64,000 bases of DNA from Bryobacterales bacterium (GCA_003170295.1 PNAJ01000146.1:35168-99167); one strand, 5' to 3'; positions 16,069 to 26,393 are shown, counted from the stretch's first letter. Numbers and translations are program-made. Notes: generated by a model from the letters alone, not told the origin.

Positions 16069-16788
16069 ACAAACGTGGGGCCAAACAAGACAGCATTCGT
16101 TTCGGGCGCGAGCCGTGGAATCGGGCTGGCTTGCGCGCGTGCGCTGGCCGAAACGGGTGTTCATGTCGTGCTTGCCGCTCGTGACGCCCTGAAACTGGAG
16201 GAGGCATCGCGCGGAATTCCGAACTCGACTTGGGTGACCATCGACCTCTCGTCGGCCGATTCTATCAAGGAAGCGTTCGCAAAAGCCGGGAAAATCGACA
16301 TTCTGGTTAACAATGCCGCTGTCACCAAGGATGGGCTCGCTTTGCGAATGAAGAAGGACGATTGGGATTCGGTGATCTCCACGAATCTGACCGGAGCCTT
16401 TTTGGCGATTCAACAGGTTCTGCAACATATGATGAAAGCGCGATGGGGACGCATTATTAATATTTCGTCGGTAGTGGGCGAAAGCGGGAATCCCGGCCAG
16501 GCGAATTACGTCGCGTCGAAGGCGGGCTTGATCGGATTGACGAAATCGCTGGCACAGGAGATGGCGAGCCGCAACATCACCGTGAATGCGGTCGCGCCGG
16601 GATTTATCGAGACCGACATGACCGCGGTTCTGTCACAGGAAGTGAAGGACAACATCATCGGCCACATACCTCTGAAGCGCTTCGGCCGCGCCGAGGATGT
16701 TGCCGCAGCCGTGCGATTTCTAGCGAGCGAAGAGGCTGGATATATCACCGGAGCCGTGCTCAACGTCAACGGTGGAATGTACATGTAA
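16066..16788 (+). CDS. fabG: 3-oxoacyl-ACP reductase
   Basis: A 240-residue short-chain dehydrogenase that reduces 3-ketoacyl-ACP with NADPH in fatty-acid elongation. It has the cofactor motif TAFVSGASRGIG, NNAAVT, the catalytic Ser in INISSVVGESGNPGQ and the YxxxK-equivalent NYVASKAG. The C-terminal [12 protein letters not shown] closely matches FabG. A polyhydroxyalkanoate-type acetoacetyl-CoA reductase is a less likely alternative. The start codon lies 9 bp from that of divergent ubiD. The last 23 bp overlap the 3' end of the convergent glycosyltransferase gene. Confidence 0.92.
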   Translation: MTNVGPNKTAFVSGASRGIGLACARALAETGVHVVLAARDALKLEEASRGIPNSTWVTIDLSSADSIKEAFAKAGKIDILVNNAAVTKDGLALRMKKDDWDSVISTNLTGAFLAIQQVLQHMMKARWGRIINISSVVGESGNPGQANYVASKAGLIGLTKSLAQEMASRNITVNAVAPGFIETDMTAVLSQEVKDNIIGHIPLKRFGRAEDVAAAVRFLASEEAGYITGAVLNVNGGMYM

Positions 16789-17899
16789 TTGCGGCTCGCA
16801 CTTCCTCAAGCACATTCGCTGAATCGCCGCGAATCACGGTTCCTTCGGGCCGCCAACGCGCGAACATTCGCTCGCCGACGAATCCTTTGAAGATGCTGAT
16901 GAGCGGCACTCCGCACGCGGACGCGACGTGCTGTCCGGCTGAATCGTAACCGACGTAGAGCTTACTTCGGGCGATCTGCGAAGCGAACGGCGCGAACGCG
17001 CCATCGTGCGTTCGCATACCGGGGAGCACCGCGCGCTCTACGCGATCGCGTTCTTCCGCGCTGGCCCCTTTGTCGACCAAAACGGACGCGCCGGTTTCCG
17101 CGAGCGTACGTAACAGATCGCGCTCAAAGTCGCCACCGATGCGCTTCGCAGGATTCTCGCCGACACCGAGGCTCACGGTAATATCTACGGGCGATTCGTC
17201 CGACGGAACAGGCGCAACAAACGCGCGGGCATTCTCGACGCTGAGGACTTCGCGCGCCCATCTGGATGCGAGATTCGGGAGCGATTCTGGTCCATCGCCT
17301 CCATAGCCGCGGCTCTCGAAAAGGAAATAGTCGCGCTCATCGCAGATCGAAATTAGTCCGAGTTGGGTCAGGCGAGAGTCCGGATCGATCACAATCCCAT
17401 CGTTCAACTGGAGATTAGCGGAGGCACGCAACCGCTCGATCAGCGCGCCGCTTCTCGCATATGGAGCCGAGAGATGGCGAATGCGCGGATCAGCCTCAAA
17501 CATTTCGTAGGATTTCCGTGGACCGACAAAAACAATATCGGCATCCGGGTAGCGCCTTTTTGCGGCATCAAGCAGCACGCTGGTAACCGCGACGTCAGCA
17601 CCGAGCGTAATTCGCGACAGCACATACACGCGATTGGCCGACGCCGGTGCAGCGCGCGGGGTACCGCTGGACCGCAGACGTGGAGTTAGTTCTGGGCACG
17701 CGCGCTCGATTACCTTTCTGAACAAACGCTCGTAAGTACGGCAAAGCCCGGGTTCGAACAGATCGCCAAGCCGCTCGACCACGATCGATAGCAGCGCGCG
17801 GCCGTCATCTTCGGCGATCGCGCGATCGAGCAAATCGGATGGCCAAGGCTCATGGCGCAGGCAGTGTTCGAGCAACTGCTGACTATAAATACTTCCCAA
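16766..17899 (-). CDS. Glycosyltransferase family 9-like protein
   Basis: A 377-residue protein. Residues 1 to about 85 form a helical extension. The GT-B-type region then reads [45 protein letters not shown], as in heptosyltransferases (ADP-heptose:LPS). A late donor-site motif [28 protein letters not shown] matches the GT9 pattern of a glycine-rich turn before GVPLI. The typical D-x-GxxHxAAA motif is modified to [11 protein letters not shown]. It begins inside the 3' end of mtnP (17-bp overlap), so it is the last gene of the Gfo/Idh-to-mtnP operon. Acceptor unknown. Confidence 0.7.
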   Translation of the reverse strand: MGSIYSQQLLEHCLRHEPWPSDLLDRAIAEDDGRALLSIVVERLGDLFEPGLCRTYERLFRKVIERACPELTPRLRSSGTPRAAPASANRVYVLSRITLGADVAVTSVLLDAAKRRYPDADIVFVGPRKSYEMFEADPRIRHLSAPYARSGALIERLRASANLQLNDGIVIDPDSRLTQLGLISICDERDYFLFESRGYGGDGPESLPNLASRWAREVLSVENARAFVAPVPSDESPVDITVSLGVGENPAKRIGGDFERDLLRTLAETGASVLVDKGASAEERDRVERAVLPGMRTHDGAFAPFASQIARSKLYVGYDSAGQHVASACGVPLISIFKGFVGERMFARWRPEGTVIRGDSANVLEEVRAAITCTFHR

Positions 17900-18740
17900 C
17901 GAGTAGCTCCAGCTTCTTTCGCGTCGCCTCGGGAATCGTCTTGCGATCGGTGATCAGCGCATGCGCAAGCGCCGAGCCACATTTACATTCGCGAGCCTCC
18001 GGCATGGCCCCGACTGCGGTCGCGACAACCTTCGCGGCATTCTCGGCATTCTTCGTCAGGTTGGCGATGATATCGGTTACGGTCACTGCATCGTGGTCCG
18101 GATGCCAGCAATCGTAATCGGTCACCATCGCGACGGTGACGTAACAAATCTCCGCTTCTCGCGCGAGCTTCGCTTCCTGCAAATTCGTCATGCCGATGAC
18201 GTCCATACCCCAACTTCGGTACAGGTTCGATTCGGCGAGCGTCGAAAATGCCGGACCTTCCATGCAAAGGTAGGTCCCGCCAAGCTTGGCATTTACTCCC
18301 GATCCCTTCGCCGCCTGAAAGGCAATGCTTGAGAGTTGCGGGCAAATGGGGTGAGAAAAACCAACGTGCGCGACCAATCCTTCACCGAAGAACGTCGAGA
18401 TGCGCCCGCGCGTGCGATCGAAAAATTGATCCGGGATCACGAAGTCGAGGGGCTTGTGCTCCTCCTTCAGTGATCCCACGGCGCTTAGGGATAGAATCCG
18501 CTCGACGCCGAGCGCCTTGAATCCGTATATATTCGCCCGGAAATTTAATTCCGAAGGCGACAGGCGATGGCCGCGGCCGTGTCGCGCCAGGAAGGCGACC
18601 TCCTTGCCCGCAAGTTTTCCGACGACGTAAGGATCCGATGGCTCGCCCCATGGAGTCTCGATCGCGCGCTCTTCCTGCGCGTCAAATCCGGGCATGGAGT
18701 AGAGTCCGCTGCCCCCGATAATTCCGATTTTAGATTTCAT
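17883..18740 (-). CDS. mtnP: S-methyl-5'-thioadenosine phosphorylase
   Basis: MtnP cleaves methylthioadenosine with phosphate to adenine and 5-methylthioribose-1-phosphate, the first step of methionine salvage. The 285-residue protein starts [18 protein letters not shown]. It contains [52 protein letters not shown] and the ligand-site segment [45 protein letters not shown], all typical of the MTAP branch of the PNP family. Its start overlaps the end of the epimerase gene upstream by 4 bp, so translation is probably coupled. Confidence 0.95.
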   Translation of the reverse strand: MKSKIGIIGGSGLYSMPGFDAQEERAIETPWGEPSDPYVVGKLAGKEVAFLARHGRGHRLSPSELNFRANIYGFKALGVERILSLSAVGSLKEEHKPLDFVIPDQFFDRTRGRISTFFGEGLVAHVGFSHPICPQLSSIAFQAAKGSGVNAKLGGTYLCMEGPAFSTLAESNLYRSWGMDVIGMTNLQEAKLAREAEICYVTVAMVTDYDCWHPDHDAVTVTDIIANLTKNAENAAKVVATAVGAMPEARECKCGSALAHALITDRKTIPEATRKKLELLVGKYL

Positions 18741-19144
18741 TCTTGAATCAGTTCGAGCAGCACTCCGCCGGTTGACGACGGGTGCACGAAGACATAAAGG
18801 TGTCCGCCCGCGCCCGCCCGCGGTTCATTCAATAATCGTGCGCCCGATCGACGAAGGCGCTCGACGGCCGCATGAAGGTCCGGTACCGTCAACGCGACGT
18901 GATGCAAACCCTCGCCACGCTTGTCGAGAAATTTTCCGATCACAGAGTCGGCTTCCGTTGGCTCCAACAGTTCAATTCGAGGCTCGCCGACCGGCAGCAT
19001 CGCGACGTTGACCTTCTCTTGCACGACCGTCTCGCGCATCGCCACATCCAGGCCAAGTTGGTCGCGATAGAATCGCAGCGCCTGGTCGAGCGACCGCACG
19101 GCAATACCCAAATGATCGATTTTACAGCCGTTCAAGCCAGTCAT
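18737..19144 (-). CDS. mce: Methylmalonyl-CoA epimerase
   Basis: A 135-residue vicinal-oxygen-chelate protein that interconverts (S)- and (R)-methylmalonyl-CoA in propionate and odd-chain fatty-acid breakdown. Visible features are [27 protein letters not shown] with the first metal His, [32 protein letters not shown] with the second, and a late Glu in VLLELIQE. Length and motifs fit the family. The start overlaps the end of meaB by 23 bp, placing two steps of the methylmalonyl-CoA route in one operon; the mutase itself is not in the window. Confidence 0.93.
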   Translation of the reverse strand: MTGLNGCKIDHLGIAVRSLDQALRFYRDQLGLDVAMRETVVQEKVNVAMLPVGEPRIELLEPTEADSVIGKFLDKRGEGLHHVALTVPDLHAAVERLRRSGARLLNEPRAGAGGHLYVFVHPSSTGGVLLELIQE

Positions 19145-20030
19145 TTATTATCGAATAGGGATCACGGCGCTTTTCCGCAACGTCGCGTCCCGCCGCTGAA
19201 AACTCTTTTGCTGGAATCCGATCGAGCAGCCGCTCGCGAAGCATTTCCCGAAGACGCCGGCTCCAAATCTCCGCCATATGCGACTTCGCGGCGCTCTGTG
19301 CGTAGTATTCGCGCACGGCTGCCAGCGCTTCCCCGATTCCCTTCCCTTCGCTTGCCACCGTGTGGACGATCTTGGGTGTCCACCCGTCCGGCCGATGCGA
19401 CAACCCAAGATAACCATTCAACTCGCGCTCCAGTTTTTCGGCTCCTGGCATATCGGATTTGTTGATGACGAACACGTCGGCGATTTCAATGATACCGGCT
19501 TTGATCGCCTGCACGTCGTCGCCCATGCCCGGCACCAGAACCACTATCGTCACGCCTGCAAGGCGCGCGATCTCCACTTCGTCCTGTCCGACGCCCACCG
19601 TTTCGACGATCACGACACCGCGCCCCGCGGCGTCGAGCAGCATCGTCATCTCCGTGGTCGCGCGAGCCAGACCGCCGAGACATCCGCGCGTGGCCATCGA
19701 CCGAATGAAAACGCCCTCGTCCGCATGATGCTGTTGCATGCGGATGCGATCGCCCAGGATCGCGCCGCCGGTGTAAGGGCTTGACGGGTCCACCGCGATC
19801 ACTCCAACAGTCTTGCCCTCGTCGCGCAGCGTGCGAACGATGTGGTCGCAGAGCGTGCTCTTCCCCGCACCCGGAGGACCGGTAATCCCCAAGATCATAG
19901 CGTGCCCTGTACGCGGAAACAATTCACGCAGTAAAATTTCGGCCTCAGGACGGCGGTCCTCGATCCAACTTGCGGCACGCGACAGCGCGCGGATATCTCC
20001 GCTAACGATTTTTTCCGCCACGTCTGTCAT
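19122..20030 (-). CDS. meaB: Methylmalonyl-CoA mutase-associated GTPase MeaB
   Basis: MeaB is a G3E-type GTPase that gates delivery of adenosylcobalamin to, and protects, methylmalonyl-CoA mutase. The 302-residue protein has the P-loop GITGPPGAGKSTL, the switch region VDPSSPYTGGAILGDRIRM, IVETVGVGQDEVEIA and the guanine motif NKSD. All are diagnostic. It is followed by the epimerase and preceded, 0 bp away, by an acyl-CoA dehydrogenase, which together suggest catabolism of branched or odd-chain acyl-CoAs. Confidence 0.95.
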   Translation of the reverse strand: MTDVAEKIVSGDIRALSRAASWIEDRRPEAEILLRELFPRTGHAMILGITGPPGAGKSTLCDHIVRTLRDEGKTVGVIAVDPSSPYTGGAILGDRIRMQQHHADEGVFIRSMATRGCLGGLARATTEMTMLLDAAGRGVVIVETVGVGQDEVEIARLAGVTIVVLVPGMGDDVQAIKAGIIEIADVFVINKSDMPGAEKLERELNGYLGLSHRPDGWTPKIVHTVASEGKGIGEALAAVREYYAQSAAKSHMAEIWSRRLREMLRERLLDRIPAKEFSAAGRDVAEKRRDPYSIINDWLERL

Positions 20031-21179
20031 CTACAAATGACTCTTCAGCAGTTGCCGCGCGATCACCAGCTTCTGGATTTCACTGGTCCCTTCGCCGATG
20101 GTGCATAGCTTCACGTCGCGATAAAATTTTTCGACGGGATAGTCCTTGATGAAGCCGTAGCCGCCGTGAATTTGCAGCGCCTCATTGGCCACACGCACCG
20201 CCGACTCAGACGCGAAGAGTTTCGCCATCGCCGATTCTTTGTTGACGCTCGCACCGGAATCCTTCAGCCACGCCGCGCGCAGCGTCAACAAACGTGCCGC
20301 GTCGATCTCCGTCGCCATGTCGGCTAATTTATGCTGGATCGCCTGAAATTCCGAGATGAACCGGCTGAACTGCTTCCGCTGCTTCGAATATTTCAGAGCC
20401 GCTTCGTAAGCCCCTTGCGCGAGCCCAACCGACAGCGCCGCGATCGAGATTCTTCCGCCGTCGAGAATCCGCAAGCTATCGACGAACCCCTCGCCACGCT
20501 TCCCGCACAGCTGCGCAGCGGGTAACCGGCAATCGGTAAACAGTACCTCGCCGGTGGGCGAACAGCGCATGCCGAGCTTGTTTTCTTTCTTCCCGACCCT
20601 AAATCCCGGCGCGCCTTTCTCGAGGATGAACGCGGAAATTCCGTGCGCCGACGCGCTGCGATCCGTCATCGCCATCGCGACGCAGACATCGGCAACGTGC
20701 GCATTCGTCGTGAACGTTTTTCCTCCGTTCAGCACCCATGAGTCGTGATCGAGAACACCCGTGGTGCGCGTGCCTCCTGCGTCCGATCCCGCCTCCGGCT
20801 CCGTCAGCGACCAGCAGCCGATCCATTCGCCAGAAGCAAGCTTCGGCAAGTACCGCTTCTTCTGCTCGCCGTCGCCCGCGAGATAAATATGATTCGTGCA
20901 GAGCGAAACATGCGCGGCCACGCTGAGGGCAATCGACGGATCGACGCGCGCGATCTCTTCCATCACGATCGAATAATCGACGTAGCTGTAACCGGAGCCG
21001 CCCAGTTCCTCCGGGAACACCGCGCCCAAAACGCCCAATTTTCCTAGCTGCCGGAAGACATCCACGGGGAAGTCTTGCGATTCGTCCCACTCCATGACAT
21101 GAGGCTTGATCTCCGCTTCGCAGAACTCGCGAATAGATTTACGCAATTGGTGCTGTTCGGATGTGAAACCGAAGTCCAT
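20031..21179 (-). CDS. Acyl-CoA dehydrogenase
   Basis: A 382-residue FAD-dependent acyl-CoA dehydrogenase catalysing alpha-beta desaturation and passing electrons to ETF. Motifs in order are [41 protein letters not shown] (FAD/substrate loop), [36 protein letters not shown], and [41 protein letters not shown]. The Glu in GEGTSEIQ is in the place of the catalytic base of short- and medium-chain enzymes. It is a cytoplasmic matrix-type protein without a signal. The stop is adjacent to meaB. Chain-length preference is not clear; a branched-chain substrate fits the neighbours. Confidence 0.93.
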   Translation of the reverse strand: MDFGFTSEQHQLRKSIREFCEAEIKPHVMEWDESQDFPVDVFRQLGKLGVLGAVFPEELGGSGYSYVDYSIVMEEIARVDPSIALSVAAHVSLCTNHIYLAGDGEQKKRYLPKLASGEWIGCWSLTEPEAGSDAGGTRTTGVLDHDSWVLNGGKTFTTNAHVADVCVAMAMTDRSASAHGISAFILEKGAPGFRVGKKENKLGMRCSPTGEVLFTDCRLPAAQLCGKRGEGFVDSLRILDGGRISIAALSVGLAQGAYEAALKYSKQRKQFSRFISEFQAIQHKLADMATEIDAARLLTLRAAWLKDSGASVNKESAMAKLFASESAVRVANEALQIHGGYGFIKDYPVEKFYRDVKLCTIGEGTSEIQKLVIARQLLKSHL

Positions 21180-21182
21180 CGT

Positions 21183-22400
21183 TTAGGCGAAATCTTCCTT
21201 CTTCGCGTCCCACCGCATGGTCCGGCCGAAGCGATAGCTGTCGACAGCCATGCGGCACGCGATCGAGACACGGAAGCCTAGTTCGAAGGGACAGTTGGGC
21301 GGTTTTCCGGTACGCACGCAATCGAAAAAATTCAGCATGTGCTCGTGGGGAACCCCTTTCGCATTGCCCGTCATTTCCGTTCCCGCTGGCGAGTTCATTT
21401 TTTGCGGCAGATAGCGCAATTGAGTATTGCGCTGGATGGTCCCATTTTCGCCGAGCACATCCTCAGTCACGCCAAGCTGATTATTGCCGAACCCCGACGC
21501 CCAGCTGATCAGCAGCTCTTCCGGCTGCTCCACGGAAACGTTCATCGTGTCGGGAACTTCACGGCCATCCTTCCACAAATAGATACCCCCGTTCATGGTC
21601 ACGGCCTTGGGAACTTCGAGCTTCAGCGCCTTGTACCAGAAACTCATCTGGTGGCACATGTTCTCGTAAACGTTTCCGCCGGAATAATCGAAGAAAAATC
21701 GCCAGTTCATATAGCGATTCGGATCGAACTCGTGAGGGGGCGCGTCGCCTTGGAACGATCTCCAAAGGATATTTTCGGGATTCATGTCCGAAGTGATCCG
21801 CGCCGTCCGCGACCACTGCGGCTTGCCGTGCGGGGTGTTCCGGTACATATGCATGTCGATCGCGGTGATCTTCCCGAGCTTTTGCGGATCGCTCAACCAC
21901 TGCTGTACATCGATCATGTGGCCGGAGGAACAGCTTTGATGACCGATCTGCACCGCATGCTTGCCATCGTCCTTCTGAAACGCCACGCGCATCTTCTTCG
22001 CGTGATCGACGGAGAACGCCATCGTCTTCTCCTGATACACATGCTTTCCCGCGCCCATCGAAGCGCAGAAATGCTCGGCATGAAGATGCTGCGGCGTAGC
22101 AATTACCACCGCGTCAACCGATTGGTCATCGAGCAGCCTGCGATAGTCGAGATACGTGGCGGCCGTTGGCACCAGCCCCTTGGCCCGCTCCAGCTGCTTG
22201 GTATAGATGTCGCAGAAGGCCACAACTTCGGTATTCGGGCAGAGCTTGATCCAGTTGAACAGTTCGGTGGCGCGATCGCCGAAGCCGATGAACCCGACCC
22301 GAATCCGTTCGTTGGCGCCGAGTATCTGAAACGGTACCACAGCCAGCGTGCCCGCGATCCCGGTGGCGAATTTGCCAAGAAAATGGCGGCGTGAATCCAT
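21183..22400 (-). CDS. Gfo/Idh/MocA family oxidoreductase with Tat signal
   Basis: A 405-residue NAD(P)-dependent sugar-type oxidoreductase. The N-terminus MDSRRHFLGKFATGIAGTLAVVPFQILGA is a twin-arginine signal. The Rossmann motif RVGFIGFGDRATELF and the family segments AVVIATPQHLHAEHFCASMGAGKHVYQEKTM follow. The lysine of the usual EKP motif is present as QEKTM. Tat-exported members are common in Acidobacteria and Planctomycetes and are thought to act on sugars or glycans in the periplasm with a tightly bound cofactor. It is the promoter-proximal gene of the six-gene operon. TACACT ending 6 bases before the ATG may be its -10 box. Confidence 0.9.
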   Translation of the reverse strand: MDSRRHFLGKFATGIAGTLAVVPFQILGANERIRVGFIGFGDRATELFNWIKLCPNTEVVAFCDIYTKQLERAKGLVPTAATYLDYRRLLDDQSVDAVVIATPQHLHAEHFCASMGAGKHVYQEKTMAFSVDHAKKMRVAFQKDDGKHAVQIGHQSCSSGHMIDVQQWLSDPQKLGKITAIDMHMYRNTPHGKPQWSRTARITSDMNPENILWRSFQGDAPPHEFDPNRYMNWRFFFDYSGGNVYENMCHQMSFWYKALKLEVPKAVTMNGGIYLWKDGREVPDTMNVSVEQPEELLISWASGFGNNQLGVTEDVLGENGTIQRNTQLRYLPQKMNSPAGTEMTGNAKGVPHEHMLNFFDCVRTGKPPNCPFELGFRVSIACRMAVDSYRFGRTMRWDAKKEDFA

Positions 22401-22458
22401 AATATGAGTGTACCAAGTCGTTTGTCTCGACTATGTTAGTCTTTCGTTTAGGCGCGAT

Positions 22459-22719
22459 ATGACGACTCAACTTCGCCCCGCAAAAACCGGCACGCCGCAT
22501 CCGTTCGTGACCATCGCAGGACTGCTGATTACCTTCGCTCTTGCGGTAATTGCCCTCAAGACTACGCTGTTGCCGCGCGCAACTGCGATCATTCTCGCGC
22601 TCGCCTTCTTGATTGTCTTCCGCTGGGTGAGCCGGCGGTCGGCCAAGGCGATGTCTGAGCGAAGGCAGAGGGAACTCGAAGAACTGAAGCACAGGCCGGT
22701 TCTTGGCTTGAACGAGTAG
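22459..22719 (+). CDS. Small two-helix membrane protein
   Basis: An 86-residue protein with two adjacent hydrophobic helices (FVTIAGLLITFALAVIALKT and ATAIILALAFLIVFRWV) and a charged C-terminal tail (RRSAKAMSERRQRELEELKHRP). ATG 22459 was chosen because the upstream extension is in the 58-bp gap before the divergent Gfo/Idh gene. Family not recognised. Confidence 0.6.
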   Translation: MTTQLRPAKTGTPHPFVTIAGLLITFALAVIALKTTLLPRATAIILALAFLIVFRWVSRRSAKAMSERRQRELEELKHRPVLGLNE

Positions 22720-23153
22720 CCTAGGTCTATTGCCGCTTTGCCCCGGTCACAGTGCGTAACTCGCTCCAACGAGAATCTATCTCCTTTCCTTTGCGAGTTT
22801 TGCGACTTTGAGTGCCCCCCCTCTTTTTTCTTCGCGTACTGTCCAATCAGAAGGAGTCTCCACCGGGGCTCTTTCGACAGCTTTTTCCTGCGCAGGAAAT
22901 GTCGTATTGCGGTGGTCCTGAGCCTCTGGAAATGGAGGTATCTTGGGATCGATCTCATAAAATCACGGGTAAAACCGAGGATTTAGAGGGTTGTAACCGG
23001 AAGGTTGGACTTGTTCCAATCCTAGTGGGTAACTCGATCCATTGGCGGCCGGTTGATCTAACAAGTCAGCCGGTCGCGCACGACTCTTCGTATAGCCGAA
23101 CTGCGCCCCGTCGCCGGGCCAGTTGAAAGGAACATAACCTCACGGTCGCAGGA
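22720..23153. other. Gene-free stretch
   Basis: About 430 bp without a convincing gene. Short frames here lack a ribosome site and recognisable content. A small palindrome TTTCCTGCGCAGGAAA is visible near 22885. The region separates the convergent ends of the small membrane protein gene and the efflux operon. Confidence 0.5.
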
Positions 23154-24311
23154 CTACTCCAATTGTTTATGAAACCGGAGCACACTTAACCACAGGATCG
23201 TCACGCCAAAAACCGCGAGTGCGAGCATCTGCGGCCACAACGTGCTGATTCCGGTGCCCTGCAGAAAAATTCCGCGCACAATCTCCATGAAATATCGCAC
23301 GGGATTGATATACGTCAGAAGTTGCATCGAAAACGGCATATTGCGAATCGGAAACGAAAATCCGCTTAGCATGAAGAACGGTTGAAAAAACAGCGTCGTC
23401 GCCATCATCGCCTGCTGCTGCGTGCGGGAAACGGTGGAGATGAACAGCCCCGCGCCCAGACTCGTAAGCAGGAACAGCAATGTGCACACCACCAGCAACC
23501 AGAAATTGCCGGCGAACGGAATATGGAAGACCAGCAGCGACGCCGCCACCACCAACAGCATGTCCCACAACCCGACCAGCACGAACGGCAGCGTCTTGCC
23601 GAGGATCAATTCCATCGGCCGGATCGGGGTGACCATCAACTGCTCCATTGTGCCGATCTCTTTTTCACGCACAATCGCCATCGCCGTCAACGATAGCGTC
23701 ACTAGCGTGATGATATTCACCACAACGCCCGGAATAAAATAGTTCCGGCTCTTCAAGTCGGGATTGAACCACACGCGGCTGCGAGTCGTAATCTGCGGGA
23801 CCGCCGGCTTCATCGCGCCGCCCGACGCCATTGTTCCCGCTACCATTTTCGAGCGCGACAACTGCATCATTACCTCGTTCGAATAGCGTGCGATGGTCTG
23901 GGTCGCGTAATTTGCAATGATCGAAGCCGTGTTCGAGTTCGTTCCGTCGAGCAGCACCTGCACGCTGGTAGTGCGGCCTCGCTCCACGTCGCGCGCGAAG
24001 CCGGGCATCACGCGAATCACGGCATCCACCGTCGCCCGATCGAGAAGCCTTTGCATCTGCGCATCGGTTTCCGGCTCAGCAATGATCAGGAAGCGACCCG
24101 ACCCTTGAAATTGAGACAGCAATTCCCGGCTCGCCGGACTGTTGTCCTGATCCATCCAGGCGATCCGCGCGTTGTTCACATCCAGATTCACCGCATATCC
24201 AAAAATCAGCAACTGGATGAGCGGAGGCAAAAACAGCATCGCACGCATCCTCGGATCGCGGAGCGCCTGAAGAAATTCTTTTCGAATGATCCGCCGCAGA
24301 CGCTGTCGCAC
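23154..24311 (-). CDS. ABC-2 type transporter permease (YbhR-like)
   Basis: A 385-residue integral membrane subunit of an ABC-2 exporter. One helix near the N-terminus (MRAMLFLPPLIQLLIFGYAV) is followed by a large periplasmic loop and five C-terminal helices, the YbhS/YbhR layout. GTG 24311 follows the stop of the upstream permease by one base, and IRKEFLQALRDPRM is the usual start of this family; the longer frame to 24347 is less likely. It pairs with the other permease at 24313-25446 to form the membrane channel of a drug or metabolite exporter. Confidence 0.88.
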   Translation of the reverse strand: MRQRLRRIIRKEFLQALRDPRMRAMLFLPPLIQLLIFGYAVNLDVNNARIAWMDQDNSPASRELLSQFQGSGRFLIIAEPETDAQMQRLLDRATVDAVIRVMPGFARDVERGRTTSVQVLLDGTNSNTASIIANYATQTIARYSNEVMMQLSRSKMVAGTMASGGAMKPAVPQITTRSRVWFNPDLKSRNYFIPGVVVNIITLVTLSLTAMAIVREKEIGTMEQLMVTPIRPMELILGKTLPFVLVGLWDMLLVVAASLLVFHIPFAGNFWLLVVCTLLFLLTSLGAGLFISTVSRTQQQAMMATTLFFQPFFMLSGFSFPIRNMPFSMQLLTYINPVRYFMEIVRGIFLQGTGISTLWPQMLALAVFGVTILWLSVLRFHKQLE

Positions 24312-24312
24312 G

Positions 24313-25446
24313 TTACGCCACCTTCTGACGCAGCTTGCGCGTCGCAAAAAAGAACATCATGACTCCGTAAACCACGAGCAGTAGAAAATCGAACCAGATC
24401 AGCGAGAATCCCACGCCTTTCAAGAACAGTCCGTTCAGAATGTTGATGAAGTATCGCGCCGGCACGAACAGAGCGATCGCCTGAATGATCCGTGGCATGT
24501 TCGATATCGAGTAGATGAACCCGGAAAGCAGAAACGCTGGCAAAAAGGACGTCAGGGTGCCAAGCTGATAAGCCATCAGTTGCGTACGATTCGCCGCCGA
24601 GATCAGGATTCCGCACGCCAGTGCCCCAAACAAAAATACACAGCTCGAAATCAGCAGGATGAAGATATTCCCTTTGAACGGCACATCGAAAATGAACACA
24701 CCGACAAGCAGGCAGATCAACATGTCGATCATACCGAGCACGAAGTATGCCGACAATTTCCCCAGCGCCATTTCCGACGGCCTCACCGGAGTCGACAGCA
24801 ACTGCTCCATGGTGCCGTTCTCCCACTCGCGCGCGATGGTCAGCGAGCTTAAGTTCGCCACAATGATCATCAGGATCACCGCGATCAATCCCGGCACGAT
24901 AAAGTTTCGCGACACCAAATCCGGGTTGTACCAGACGCGAATCCGCGCTTCGACGCCGCCCTGGATCACCGTTCCCGCTCGCTGCCGCTGGACATCCTCA
25001 CGGACCCTTTTCGCATATCCAGCGACCAAGCCCTCCGCGTATCCCAGCGCCGTTGTTGCCGTATTTGAATCGCTGCCGTCCAATAGCAGCTGCACCTGCG
25101 CTTCCTTTCCCAACGCCAGATTGCGCGAATAATCGTCTGGAATCACAACGCCGATCAGCGCGCGCCGCGCATCGATCTCGCGTTCGATCGGACGGTAGCT
25201 ATTCGTCTCACCGATAATGTCGAAGTATCGCGACCCGCGAAATTCGCGAATCAAGTCCTCGCTTTGAGACGTGTGGTCGAGGTCGTAGATCATCGTCGGA
25301 ATGCGATCGACATCCAGGCTCAGCGCGTATCCGAAAATCAATAGCATTGAAAGCGGCGTCACGATCGCCGCGAAGAGGCTGCGCGGATCGCGAAGAATGT
25401 GAAGCATCTCTTTGCGAGCCATGGCGCGAGTGCGTCGAAAATTCAT
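24313..25446 (-). CDS. ABC-2 type transporter permease (YbhS-like)
   Basis: A 377-residue permease related to the next gene. Residues 1-22 are cytoplasmic and include the family motif ARKEMLHILRDPRS. A membrane helix (LFAAIVTPLSMLLIFGYAL), a long periplasmic domain and several C-terminal helices with GTMEQLLSTPVRPSE follow. The ATG at 25446 overlaps the stop of the upstream ATPase gene as ATGA, so translation is coupled. The frame open to 25779 runs inside the ATPase gene and was not used. Confidence 0.88.
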   Translation of the reverse strand: MNFRRTRAMARKEMLHILRDPRSLFAAIVTPLSMLLIFGYALSLDVDRIPTMIYDLDHTSQSEDLIREFRGSRYFDIIGETNSYRPIEREIDARRALIGVVIPDDYSRNLALGKEAQVQLLLDGSDSNTATTALGYAEGLVAGYAKRVREDVQRQRAGTVIQGGVEARIRVWYNPDLVSRNFIVPGLIAVILMIIVANLSSLTIAREWENGTMEQLLSTPVRPSEMALGKLSAYFVLGMIDMLICLLVGVFIFDVPFKGNIFILLISSCVFLFGALACGILISAANRTQLMAYQLGTLTSFLPAFLLSGFIYSISNMPRIIQAIALFVPARYFINILNGLFLKGVGFSLIWFDFLLLVVYGVMMFFFATRKLRQKVA

Positions 25447-26393
25447 GCGGCCGCCTTTTCCTCTTGCTCGATCAGGCTGACGAAGACATCTTCCATTGAC
25501 GGAGTGATCGGCTCCAGCTTTACGATCGTTATGCCCGCTGCATCCAGAGCACCACGAATCACCGGAACCGCCGCAGCCTCGTCCTCGACCTTCACGTGCA
25601 GTCCGCCGCCGAACACCGCAATGTCCAGAAGCCCCTTGCCTTCGAGCGTCGTCATGCTGGTGAGCAGATCGGAGGTCTCCAGATTCAGAAGATGCCCCAC
25701 TCCAAGCGATTTCTTCAATTCCGCGGGCGACCCGAGTGCGATTACCCGCCCCCCGTACATCAGCGCGATGCGATGACAATATTCGGCTTCATCCATATAG
25801 TGCGTCGTTACAAATATGGTGTGTCCGGATTCCGAAAGTTGATAGATCAGCTCCCAAAAACTGCGACGCGCGATCGGATCCACGCCTGAGGTGGGCTCGT
25901 CTAAGAACAAAATTGGCGGTTCATGTAAAATCGCGCAACCCAGTGCGAGCCGCTGTTTCCAGCCGCCCGCGAGCAGCCGCGTCATCATTTTCCGCTTGTC
26001 CTCGAGGCCGGCCATTTTCAGAACGTACTCCTCGCGCTCAGCCAGCTTTTCCGGCGTCACGCCATAAACGCCGCCAAAGAACTCGATATTCTCCTCCACC
26101 GTCAAATCGTCGTAAAGCGAGAATTTTTGCGACATGTACCCGATGTGACGCTTGATGTCTTCGGGTTGCGTGGCGACGTCGAATCCCGCCACCGTTGCCT
26201 TCCCCGAAGTTGGCGCCATCAATCCGCACAAGATTCGGATGGTCGTCGACTTACCCGCACCATTCGGCCCGAGGAATCCAAAAATCTCGCCCGGCCGAAC
26301 CTCGATCGACACGTGATCCACCGCGACAAAATCGCCGAAGCGCTTCGTCAGATCGTCGATCCGGACTGCGGGAGACTTTGAGTCAAGCTGCAC
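25443..26393 (-). CDS. ABC transporter ATP-binding protein (second)
   Basis: A 316-residue nucleotide-binding subunit. It contains Walker A GPNGAGKST and Walker B ILFLDEPTSGVD. The usual LSGG signature is changed to LAGGWKQRLALGCAIL, as also seen in some YbhF-type ATPases. A C-terminal extension of about 80 residues (PSMEDVFVSLIEQ) is typical of multidrug ABC-2 ATPases. In E. coli YbhF both ATPase halves are fused; here they are separate adjacent genes. The start overlaps the previous gene by 11 bp. Confidence 0.92.
   Translation of the reverse strand: MQLDSKSPAVRIDDLTKRFGDFVAVDHVSIEVRPGEIFGFLGPNGAGKSTTIRILCGLMAPTSGKATVAGFDVATQPEDIKRHIGYMSQKFSLYDDLTVEENIEFFGGVYGVTPEKLAEREEYVLKMAGLEDKRKMMTRLLAGGWKQRLALGCAILHEPPILFLDEPTSGVDPIARRSFWELIYQLSESGHTIFVTTHYMDEAEYCHRIALMYGGRVIALGSPAELKKSLGVGHLLNLETSDLLTSMTTLEGKGLLDIAVFGGGLHVKVEDEAAAVPVIRGALDAAGITIVKLEPITPSMEDVFVSLIEQEEKAAA

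Noticed and set aside
22738..23126. Short open frames in the 434-bp gap
   Set aside because: No ribosome site, no recognisable protein features, and overlapping frames of similar length.
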